Source of the DNA: UBA1447 sp964627535
Lineage (GTDB): Bacteria; Bacillota; Clostridia; Oscillospirales; Acutalibacteraceae
Length of the DNA stretch: 64,000 bases
Reading direction: 5' to 3'
NCBI GenBank assembly: GCA_964627535.1
Contig: CAZVJW010000008.1
Location: 1-64,000 of the forward strand
The notes under the pieces were generated by a model. That model ran no database searches, had not been told where the DNA came from, and worked only from the letters and a program-made list of their open reading frames with translations. Below are positions 36,886 through 44,738 of the stretch, one piece after another (the first letter of the stretch is position 1; every line of letters begins with the position of its first letter). Both the position numbers and the translations under genes were made by a program.

Positions 36886-39126
36886 TCAGAGTGTTACGAA
36901 AGCTTCACAGCGGATATCCGACGAACCCGAACCGGCAAGCACCCTGAATTCGCCCGGTTCGACAACCCATTCGTAACGAAGGTTCATGAGCTTAAAAGAA
37001 TTGTAATCCAGCTTGAAGGAAACGGTTTTGCTTTCGCCTGCCTTCAGACATATGCGCCAAAAACCTTTCAGCAGCATCGGCGGCGTAACAACAGTGCTTT
37101 CCGTATCATCAATATAAAGCTGAACCACCTCATCGCCGTCATATTTGCCCGTGTTTTTCACCGTGACAGAAACATGGACATCGAATTCACCTGTTTTCTC
37201 AACAAGCATATTTGAATATTCAAAGGTTGTATAGGAAAGGCCGAAGCCGAACGGGAAGAGGGCTGCTTTCGGGCCTTCGAAAAACACTTCACCGCCGCCC
37301 GGGAGCATGGAATAATAACAGGGAATCCTTGTGGAGCTTTGCGGCAAAGAGATTGGCAGTTTGCCCGAAGGATTGATTTTGCCAAGCAATGCCTCAACAA
37401 TTGCTCTTGCGCCGAGTTCACCGCCGAACCAAGCCATCAGCACAGCATCGCACAAAGAAGTTTCAACGGAGATATCAAGGGGTTTGCCGTTTTCAAGCAC
37501 GAGAACCAACGGTTTACCAAGCTTTGAAATTTTTTCGACCAATTCGCGCTGCCTGCCGGCAAGGGTAAGCTCGCAGCGGTCTCTTCCCTCGCCGCTTGTG
37601 ACGGTATTGTCGCCGCAGACCATCACGACAATATCACACCCGGAGGCAATTTCAAGGGCTTCATCGATTGAATCGGCTATTTTTTCCTCCCCCGCGGAGC
37701 TGAGGTGCGGCTGGCCGTCCACCACTCTTACGCCGTCATCTTCTGTTATAGCGCAGCCGCTGCATTGGCGGATAGTTATGCTGTCACCTGCTGCGGCTTT
37801 CAATTCATCGAAGACAGAAGGAATGTTATAACCAAACGGTATTGGGGAATATCCGCCGATTTTCTGCGACGCCGAGGACGGACCTATTAGGGCAACGCTT
37901 TTTATTTCTTTTTTTAACGGCAGCACACCGTTGTTTTTCAGCAGGATGATTGATTCCCTTGCAGTTTGCAGAGAGATTTCCCTGTGGGCTTCGCAGCGGA
38001 TAATTTCTTTATATTGGTTTTCATCGGTATATGGATTTTCGAAAAGGCCAAGTTCAAACTTCACGCGGAGCACTCTTCCACAAGCATCGTTGATGCGTTC
38101 TTCGGTCAGTCTGCCCTCTTTGACAAGTTCGGCAAGGGTTGTTTCCCACACATCATTCGGGTAATCGCACCCTTGAGTATCAAGCCCGTTTTTAACCGCC
38201 AAACAGATTGCATCTTTGTCAGTTTTAACAAGGTGATGTTTTGACTTAATTCTGCCGACACCGCCCCAGTCCGAACGGGTGTAGCCTTTTAAGCCTATGC
38301 GGTTTTTCAGCACATCCGTCAAATAATGCTCGGAGCACATGAGCAAATCGCCGTCCACCGAGTTGTAGCTGACCATCGCGTTATAGGCTCCGCCTTCGCG
38401 GATACCCGCTTCAAACACCGGCAGATAGCAGCTTTCGACTTCCCGCATGCCCGCCCTTGCGGGGGAACAGTTTGTGCCGCCTTCGGCTATGCCGTGAACG
38501 CAGTAATGCTTCGGCTCGGCAATGACGGCATCGGGGCGGCTGATATCGCCCTGTTGCTCACCCGAGATGATGGCAGCGGCCATTCTTGACGAGAGATATG
38601 TATCCTCCCCGAAGGTTTCCTCTATTCTGCCCCAGCGCGGTTCGCGCGAAACATCAAGATTAGGCGCAAGAATTTCGTGGATACCCAAAGAACGGGTTTC
38701 CCTGCCGATTGCCTCGCCGACAGTTTTAACCAAATCCGTGTCAAATGTAGCCCCGAAGTTTACCGGGCACGGAAAAATCGTACCGCGAAGCCCGCCAATG
38801 CCATGAAGGGCTTCACCGGTGAAAATGCATGGAATACCCAGGCGTGTTTCTTCAACAAAGTATCTCTGCAAGCGGTTCAGCGCTTCGGGTGTCGAATAGA
38901 TATCGTGAACGAAACCCACGCCGCGGTCACTGAAAGCGGCTTTTAGTTTACCAAAATCATAATCTGTGTCCGGTTCAACCGAACAGCTGTGGTTTTTGCA
39001 CGGTTTGGTCGCGAATTCAACGCCTCTGGTCATATCAAGCTGGGCAACTTTTTCTTCAAGTGTCATTCGTGAAAGCAAGTTTTCCGCTCTTTTTTCGGGT
39101 GTCAGCGCCTTATTTTTATAATCCAT
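36886..39126 (-). CDS. GH3 beta-glycosidase (beta-glucosidase type)
   Basis: A 746-residue GH3 enzyme without a signal peptide, hence cytoplasmic. The TIM-barrel domain contains LAPNLDVSREPRWGRIEETF, KHYCVHGIAEGG and the nucleophile motif GYTRSDWGG. The alpha/beta sandwich follows (LLKNNGVLPL, VVMVCGDNTVTSGEG), then an FN3-like C-terminal domain with FPFGFGLSYTTF and PGEFRVLAG. It cleaves terminal beta-glucosyl or similar residues from oligosaccharides. The start is the ATG at 39126, 5 bp after GGAGG; longer starts at 39147 or 39192 lack a ribosome binding site. It is the first gene of the GH3-GH36-transporter-beta-helix operon. Confidence 0.92.
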   Translation of the reverse strand: MDYKNKALTPEKRAENLLSRMTLEEKVAQLDMTRGVEFATKPCKNHSCSVEPDTDYDFGKLKAAFSDRGVGFVHDIYSTPEALNRLQRYFVEETRLGIPCIFTGEALHGIGGLRGTIFPCPVNFGATFDTDLVKTVGEAIGRETRSLGIHEILAPNLDVSREPRWGRIEETFGEDTYLSSRMAAAIISGEQQGDISRPDAVIAEPKHYCVHGIAEGGTNCSPARAGMREVESCYLPVFEAGIREGGAYNAMVSYNSVDGDLLMCSEHYLTDVLKNRIGLKGYTRSDWGGVGRIKSKHHLVKTDKDAICLAVKNGLDTQGCDYPNDVWETTLAELVKEGRLTEERINDACGRVLRVKFELGLFENPYTDENQYKEIIRCEAHREISLQTARESIILLKNNGVLPLKKEIKSVALIGPSSASQKIGGYSPIPFGYNIPSVFDELKAAAGDSITIRQCSGCAITEDDGVRVVDGQPHLSSAGEEKIADSIDEALEIASGCDIVVMVCGDNTVTSGEGRDRCELTLAGRQRELVEKISKLGKPLVLVLENGKPLDISVETSLCDAVLMAWFGGELGARAIVEALLGKINPSGKLPISLPQSSTRIPCYYSMLPGGGEVFFEGPKAALFPFGFGLSYTTFEYSNMLVEKTGEFDVHVSVTVKNTGKYDGDEVVQLYIDDTESTVVTPPMLLKGFWRICLKAGESKTVSFKLDYNSFKLMNLRYEWVVEPGEFRVLAGSGSSDIRCEAFVTL

Positions 39127-39160
39127 CATACCCTCCGATTGATTCATAATCTTGGTTAGT

Positions 39161-39189
39161 ATTTTAACATACCGGCCTGACAATGGCAA
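39161..39189 (-). promoter_or_regulatory. Promoter of the GH3-GH36 glycan operon
   Basis: TTGCCA (39184-39189), a 17-bp spacer and TAAAAT (39161-39166) on the minus strand, about 35 bp upstream of the GH3 start. Confidence 0.65.
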
Positions 39190-39239
39190 CAAAAAGCCGC
39201 GGAATGCATTCTGATATCAGAATATTTTACAAAGTCAAA

Positions 39240-39262
39240 GCACTCCGTTTTCGACGAAGTGC
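39240..39262 (-). terminator. Hairpin downstream of the 39493 gene, weak terminator candidate
   Basis: GCACTTCGT and ACGGAGTGC pair around a 5-base loop on the minus strand, flanked by CTTTT and TTTG. It lies between the palindromic element at 39310 and the GH3 promoter. The T tract is short, so termination is uncertain. Confidence 0.35.
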
Positions 39263-39309
39263 CTTTTATCAGTAAAATCAATTATTGTTAACTGTAATGA
39301 CTATTCATA

Positions 39310-39445
39310 ATACTAATTAACGATTAAAAAACCTCTAAAAAATTAAGCAAAAGCTTTGATTCATACTATTCTACATTTTAATGCAGAATAGTATTATTAG
39401 GTTTTGTGCGGATTTTTTAGTTAGGTTTTTATGAGTAATTAGTAT
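39310..39445 (-). repeat. ATACTAAT palindromic element, copy 6, with nested 32-bp hairpin
   Basis: A 136-bp copy. The outer part matches copy 5. At 39363-39394 it contains an extra palindrome, ATACTATTCT ... AGAATAGTAT, absent from the 102-bp copies but shared with copy 7. It lies 47 bp behind the stop of the lipase/dockerin gene. Confidence 0.85.
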
Positions 39446-39492
39446 GAGTTGTTAAAAACCGCTCAACAGCTTTGCCGCAACAAATAGTTACC

Positions 39493-42400
39493 CTAAGTTG
39501 CCTCGCCCGTGCTTTGGTCAAGTGTCAACGCATAGTTTTGAACATCCTTTAAAACAACGCAGTCGTTTTCGTCAATCACACCATCCCGGAAGAGGTCACA
39601 CGCTTTGATATAGGCGGCATCCGTTACGGGGTCCCATTGCGGCAGCGCGTAATTACCGATATCAACAATCGTGTCCGCATCGGAAGTGTCAATCACACCG
39701 TCGCCGTTAACATCGCCGTAGATGATGATAGTTAATTCATCGATAACGGTTCCTTCTCTGTCAAGCAGCTGCAATCTCGCACCGGTTCCCAAGCTGCTAT
39801 TTTCGGGGATACTATTGCCGCTCGCATCCAAAAATCTTATATTTGTATTTCCGATTTGACCTCTCATTTTCTCAACGGAATCATTCGCCGTAGAAATATT
39901 CGTTATAAATCCATCGTTTTCATTCACCAGCAGCGTGCTGCTTTGAGTAGCCGTTATGCTGTCGTTTTCCACTGTCACGTTGCAGTTTGCTGTTTTGCCG
40001 TTATCTGTCGTTGCCGTAATAACCGCGGTACCCGGTTTTAATGCCGACACCATTCCGTCCGCATCCACAGATGCAACAGCTTCATTGTCTGAACTATAAG
40101 TTAAAACAGTATTCGTCGCATATGCAGGCGTGAATACCGGCGTGATGAAAGTGTTTTCATCCGTAGTCATTACAAGGCTTTCCAGGGAATAGCTGATGCT
40201 CTCCGCCAAACAAGGCACTGTAACATAGCATGTCGCGAATTTGCTGCCGTCACCGGTTATTGCTGTTATCTGAGCTTTGCCGTATCCGACTGCGGTTGCG
40301 TTGCCATTTGCATCAACAGTAACAACATTTTCATCCGATGACTGCCAATTGACTCCGGCACCTGCAGGTTCAACCACCGCATTGATTGTAACGGTATTTC
40401 CACTCACTATTTCTGCTGTTTCATCGATTGTCAGGCTGGTTGCATAATCCGTTTTAATACCGGCCGGCGCAACCGTTACCGTTGATAAGTCAGACTTTGT
40501 CAGCAATAATACTACATCGGTAATATTGTCTTTTGTAATTCCGCTCACCGCGTCCAAAACAAGTTTTTCACCAACCTGCAGCGGTGATGCAAATTCAACA
40601 GTTGCTTCCGTCCCGCCATCATCTTGGAGTGTGCTGAGTACAGCAGAAAAATCGACCGTACCCGAAGCATCCGCACTTGGCGTAACAACAACTTGGAATC
40701 CGTTGTTGGGCAGCAGTAAATCCACTTCATTCATATCAATACTGATGTAGTTGTAAGAAATGCCGTTTTCAGAAAAACCTTCTGACATTTCCTTATTCAA
40801 AAAAGCCACTTGAGTACCTGCAGAATCCAGAATACTGATATCCACATTTCCGCTAAGACGATAAACCAAGGCATCCGACATGCCCGCCCCGGTAGTAATA
40901 AGCTCGTCGGTTGAAGTTATTGCTTGTGAGGCGGATTTTGGCGAGTTAATATTATATGCCGCTGTACCGTGTTTTATATAATCAACCACCACATTCAAAA
41001 CATTGGTATTATTAACTAAGCCCCCATGGTCAACACCACGAGCAAGCCCATATCTTTCAGGGAAAACAAACTCTCCGTTATTGTTCTTGTAAATCCCGCA
41101 AGCACTGATTTGAGTTATTGTGCCATCACCGTTTGTAGTATGATTATACCCGTTGAATTTTACCGGTCCGGTACCGTAATTAAAAGAATCAACATATTTC
41201 GCGCTTATTTCTGTATAAATCGGTAAATTCTTTTCATTTTTCGGTTCAACACCGGCAATATGATACGCTTCCACTTTTTTGAAAACATTCATGATGTTGC
41301 CTTTGACATAAGTTTCCCTGTATTTTTTATGGCTTTCGCCGCTGCCGTTTGTCATATTTTGATTCAACCCGGCTGTACTTCGATTTAATAGACTGTAAAA
41401 GCCGTTTATATTGTTGACTGAATGATAACCGGTTCCCAAAGAACCTGTTACTCCGATCGGGCACATAGAAACAAATTCATTGCTTGGTAAAAGTTGGTAA
41501 GTGCATGGCGTATTTTTTGTTAAATTCATAATCCAATTGTAAACCCCAAGTGGATAACCCAAATCCCCCAGCATTTCCTCAACAAAATCAGCCTTGCCTG
41601 TTTCTAATGGAGTCAACGCCGAATATGTGCCAAGCAACGGAGCGCCAAGCGTGACAACTTTTTCTACCTTTTGCTGATTTGCCGTACTCGCGGCTATATA
41701 TTCGGCGGCGAGCAAGCCGCCCGTGCTGTGAGTAACGATCGTCACTTTGTCATAGCCACGGCTGTTAATATCCGCCTGTAAATCGTCAGCTGCCTCTTTA
41801 AGCGACTTTCTCCAATCATATGAAAAGAATTTGACGGTATCGTAATCTCCGCCATTTTGTTTTAAAAAATTCGACTTCAGTGTTCCCATAATATTTGCAG
41901 CTGTATCCTTACCGCTTATATCCGTTGTACCGTAAGAATAAAGGCCATTGCCATTGGGCGCATTATCTTTTACCCTGTCAACTCCCATTAAATTTCCGTT
42001 GCCGTTTTCATCCAAACTGAAAGCCGAACCAAAATGATTATTAAAATTAACAATATCGGCTAAGATTACGGGTTTTGACATCCAAGCCATATTTTTCGTT
42101 GATGTGCTGTACAGCTTCGAGCCCATATACCCCGGCAAAAAATAGATGGCTTTTTTTAAATCATTTCTAACGCTTACGCTGCCGTTGGAAACAGTATAGG
42201 GAACGTTGGTGTAATACATATCAATAAAATCTCCCACTGCCAGATTTACCGGTGTTGAACCTGTCCAGCCATTTTTTATGGTGAAGGTGATATCCAGCAT
42301 TGAACCGGCGGCAACATCCCCCGTATCATCAATATAGGCGCTGTAAATCGTTTTAATATTGCCGTTCACAGAATAATCAGGGTTAACAGATGTAAGCCCA

Positions 42401-43287
42401 TAGGCAGCCGCAACTCCCTCAGCGCTGCTTTTATAGGTTAATTTGTTTGTGTCATAACTCAAATAGAAACTTGCAGCAGCTAATCCGGAATTCGCAGGCA
42501 TGTTTATTGAGACAACAACATCCGAATTTGCTGCGCCGGTGGCATTGCTGACCGACAGCACTACCGGCAACTGTGTCCACTGCGCAACACAGGTTAAATC
42601 GTTCGCGGGCATTGTTGCCGGAACACCCGGCAACCAACCCAAGAATCTGCAGCCGGCTTTGGTTGGGTTGGCAAGCCATGGTATCGAGCTTCCTACATCT
42701 TGAGTTATTGAAGCGACGGCTGAACCGCCGGCGCTGTCAAAGGTAATTGATGACATAGGATAAACCTGGCCGTAAAAATCCGCATGACTTTCAAATGCGC
42801 TTATGGAACGGCCAAATAATGAAGCCGGATACACCTTGGCACCGGAAGAATTTTTAATATCAAAATGCAAATGCACCCCGTTTGAGTCACCAGTTGTGCC
42901 CATTATCCCGACACGCTGCCCCAGTGCAACTCTTGATCCTACGGCTAACCATGATTGAACATCAAGGTGAGCCATATTAATTATATAACCGTCATCGGTA
43001 GTTATGTTAATATGATACCCGAAGCTGCTGTCATATTCATTTAAACTTATGTAACCGCTTGTTGGCGCATACAAATCGATTTTATAACCGCCGTAGGTTG
43101 CAAAATCCAAACCGTAATAATAAGAACGGTTATGTTCCGAATCTGTTGTTGTCAGCGCACAAATTCCTGACCATGGTAATATCCAATCGTTTGGCGCGGC
43201 ATATACAGTAATATTTGCCTGAGAAAAAATTAAATTTAATAATACCGTTAAGCAAAGGATGCAGCTTAAAATCTTTATTCTTTTCAT
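39493..43287 (-). CDS. Secreted M23-like/cohesin/lipase/Big_2/dockerin protein (about 1264 aa)
   Basis: A multimodular exported protein. A signal peptide (1-33) is followed by an M23 peptidase-like domain (35-160; YYYGLDFA, MAHLD, GVHLHFD), an InlB-type repeat (177-237; SITFDSAGGSAVASITQDVG), a cohesin-like module (240-375), an alpha/beta hydrolase resembling lecithin:cholesterol acyltransferase or lipase (380-765; FLPGYMGSKLY, nucleophile in VTHSTGG near residue 518), an unassigned domain, two Big_2 domains (about 950-1110; WQSSDENVVTVD), a pre-dockerin module and a type I dockerin. In the M23 domain the usual first metal His is Tyr, so peptidase activity is doubtful. GGGGGAG precedes the ATG at 43287. 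The protein probably acts on surface lipids or esters (inference). Confidence 0.82.
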   Translation of the reverse strand: MKRIKILSCILCLTVLLNLIFSQANITVYAAPNDWILPWSGICALTTTDSEHNRSYYYGLDFATYGGYKIDLYAPTSGYISLNEYDSSFGYHINITTDDGYIINMAHLDVQSWLAVGSRVALGQRVGIMGTTGDSNGVHLHFDIKNSSGAKVYPASLFGRSISAFESHADFYGQVYPMSSITFDSAGGSAVASITQDVGSSIPWLANPTKAGCRFLGWLPGVPATMPANDLTCVAQWTQLPVVLSVSNATGAANSDVVVSINMPANSGLAAASFYLSYDTNKLTYKSSAEGVAAAYGLTSVNPDYSVNGNIKTIYSAYIDDTGDVAAGSMLDITFTIKNGWTGSTPVNLAVGDFIDMYYTNVPYTVSNGSVSVRNDLKKAIYFLPGYMGSKLYSTSTKNMAWMSKPVILADIVNFNNHFGSAFSLDENGNGNLMGVDRVKDNAPNGNGLYSYGTTDISGKDTAANIMGTLKSNFLKQNGGDYDTVKFFSYDWRKSLKEAADDLQADINSRGYDKVTIVTHSTGGLLAAEYIAASTANQQKVEKVVTLGAPLLGTYSALTPLETGKADFVEEMLGDLGYPLGVYNWIMNLTKNTPCTYQLLPSNEFVSMCPIGVTGSLGTGYHSVNNINGFYSLLNRSTAGLNQNMTNGSGESHKKYRETYVKGNIMNVFKKVEAYHIAGVEPKNEKNLPIYTEISAKYVDSFNYGTGPVKFNGYNHTTNGDGTITQISACGIYKNNNGEFVFPERYGLARGVDHGGLVNNTNVLNVVVDYIKHGTAAYNINSPKSASQAITSTDELITTGAGMSDALVYRLSGNVDISILDSAGTQVAFLNKEMSEGFSENGISYNYISIDMNEVDLLLPNNGFQVVVTPSADASGTVDFSAVLSTLQDDGGTEATVEFASPLQVGEKLVLDAVSGITKDNITDVVLLLTKSDLSTVTVAPAGIKTDYATSLTIDETAEIVSGNTVTINAVVEPAGAGVNWQSSDENVVTVDANGNATAVGYGKAQITAITGDGSKFATCYVTVPCLAESISYSLESLVMTTDENTFITPVFTPAYATNTVLTYSSDNEAVASVDADGMVSALKPGTAVITATTDNGKTANCNVTVENDSITATQSSTLLVNENDGFITNISTANDSVEKMRGQIGNTNIRFLDASGNSIPENSSLGTGARLQLLDREGTVIDELTIIIYGDVNGDGVIDTSDADTIVDIGNYALPQWDPVTDAAYIKACDLFRDGVIDENDCVVLKDVQNYALTLDQSTGEAT

Positions 43288-43415
43288 GCTAATATCTCCC
43301 CCAAATTTATGATTCAAATCAACGAGCTTAAAGAGCTATCCTTAAAAAGTAACTGGAAATATTTTGAAAGGAAGACCTCATAAGTGCAAAATAATCTTTG
43401 GTTGCTAATCAATTT

Positions 43416-44384
43416 TTAGTTATATGGATATGTAACGATACCCGAGCAGTATTGTAAAATTATAAGTGCATCCAACACACTGACTCTGCTGTCTCTGCTC
43501 ACATCTGCAACCAACCTTTGAAGTGGAGTCAGCGCCCTCACGCCTGTTATTCCTTGAAGAGCCATCAACGCATCGATTACGTTAATATCGCCATTCTCGT
43601 TGATATCACCGAGCATACACCACCACGCTACACAGATAAGATTCTCAGCGGGCATTGTTGACGGGACATCAGGATACCAACGCATGAAGATACCGCCTGT
43701 TCTTGTGGGATCGGACGGAGCTGTTATCGGGGTTCCCACATCCTGAGTTATTGAAGCGACGGCCGTTCCGCCGGCGCTGTTAAAGGTGATTGTTGCGATG
43801 TTGGCTGTTTTATAAGCCGGCCGAACAATGCACAATATGTGAGCACCATCAATGCTATTAATTGGTGTGTGCCTTTTAACCGTTCTTGTATATAATGTTT
43901 GAATAGGATCATCTTCGCCTGCGTTACCGCCAATTGTATTAACATTGCTACCGGAAACTGAATATACTATTTCAGCGTGATCATAACTTGAGCCAGTACT
44001 CCCCCAGTGAATAAAACAGATGTCTCCCGGTTGAGGCGATGATGTTGTATCAAGACCACCAGCGTCGAGAATATCCTTTTTTAATTCAAAAACGTCCCCA
44101 TTATAAGGGATGGCAGCACCTTGATTCGCTGATATCGCACAATCACATATGAACCTGGCACACCACTCATCAGAGTATCCAAGGCTGGAACCGTTTTTTC
44201 CTTCCTGAGCGAATGCAATACTAATCATATCAGTTGCGCCATTACCGGTCAAAGTATATGCGTTACTGATGTTGTCGATCCTCGACTGAGTTGCGCTTGC
44301 TTCAATCAAGTTAAATGGAATGATTGAAAAAGCTATAACAGTTGCAAGAAAAGCACTGAAAATCCGTTTGAAAATCTTATTCAT
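43416..44384 (-). CDS. Secreted CHAP-domain amidase with InlB repeat and dockerin
   Basis: A 322-residue exported protein. A signal peptide (1-32) is followed by a CHAP-type cysteine amidase/peptidase domain (about 38-190): the catalytic Cys is in DEWCARFICDC, PGDICFIHW is the typical second box, and the catalytic His is in YDHAEIVYS. An InlB-type repeat (about 197-257; ITFNSAGGTAVASITQDVG) is shared with the neighbouring lipase protein, and a type I dockerin ends the chain (GDINENGDINVIDALMAL, then ADVSRDSRVSVLDALIIL). CHAP enzymes cleave peptidoglycan cross-bridges or amides. AGGAGAAAA precedes the ATG. Its dockerin differs from the other three, so it may bind a different cohesin. Confidence 0.85.
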   Translation of the reverse strand: MNKIFKRIFSAFLATVIAFSIIPFNLIEASATQSRIDNISNAYTLTGNGATDMISIAFAQEGKNGSSLGYSDEWCARFICDCAISANQGAAIPYNGDVFELKKDILDAGGLDTTSSPQPGDICFIHWGSTGSSYDHAEIVYSVSGSNVNTIGGNAGEDDPIQTLYTRTVKRHTPINSIDGAHILCIVRPAYKTANIATITFNSAGGTAVASITQDVGTPITAPSDPTRTGGIFMRWYPDVPSTMPAENLICVAWWCMLGDINENGDINVIDALMALQGITGVRALTPLQRLVADVSRDSRVSVLDALIILQYCSGIVTYPYN

Positions 44385-44454
44385 CGTTTTTTCTCCTAAA
44401 AAATTTTAGATTAGCGACCAATAGTCAGTTAATAGCATTACAAGGGAAGTGGCC

Positions 44455-44542
44455 TGTCATTCAGAGGAGCTTGCGACGAAGAATCTTAATAGATTGAGAT
44501 CCTTCAATGCAAATAGGCCACCAGTGTGAGGCCGGGATGACA
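44455..44542. repeat. Intergenic repeat-like element, TGTCATTC ... GGGATGACA
   Basis: An 88-bp stretch bounded by TGTCATTC and GGGATGACA, imperfect inverted ends, with GACGAAGAATCTT and GAGATCCTTC inside. This resembles a widespread class of small bacterial intergenic repeats beginning TGTCATTCTGAG. Only one copy is in the window, so the assignment rests on pattern memory. Confidence 0.4.
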
Positions 44543-44634
44543 AGACAGATTCGCTATCCCACCCGCCCTACACTTACGAGGCCTTTGGGGTCTGCGTGCG
44601 GTCATCATACCAAACCCGAAGTTTGTTTATAACC

Positions 44635-44738
44635 CTACAGTTTGGCAATCCGACGATTGTATCTTTCCATCAAATCCGCAACGAGCTCGGCTTCCGTCGC
44701 AAAGCTTTTCCCGCCATACATATAATTTTTATCCCTCA
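44635..44738 (-). pseudogene. Probable C-terminal remnant of an IS transposase
   Basis: Directly behind the stop codon of the giant LRR gene a short frame reads YMYGGKSFATEAELVADL then MERYNRRIAKL and stops. The pattern of an aromatic-rich start, an 'F.tE.El' helix and a final RYNRR resembles the C-terminus of IS481/IS3-type DDE transposases. No start, no catalytic domain and no terminal repeats are visible. The 354-bp interval between the CHAP gene and the LRR gene holds only this and the repeat at 44455. Confidence 0.35.
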
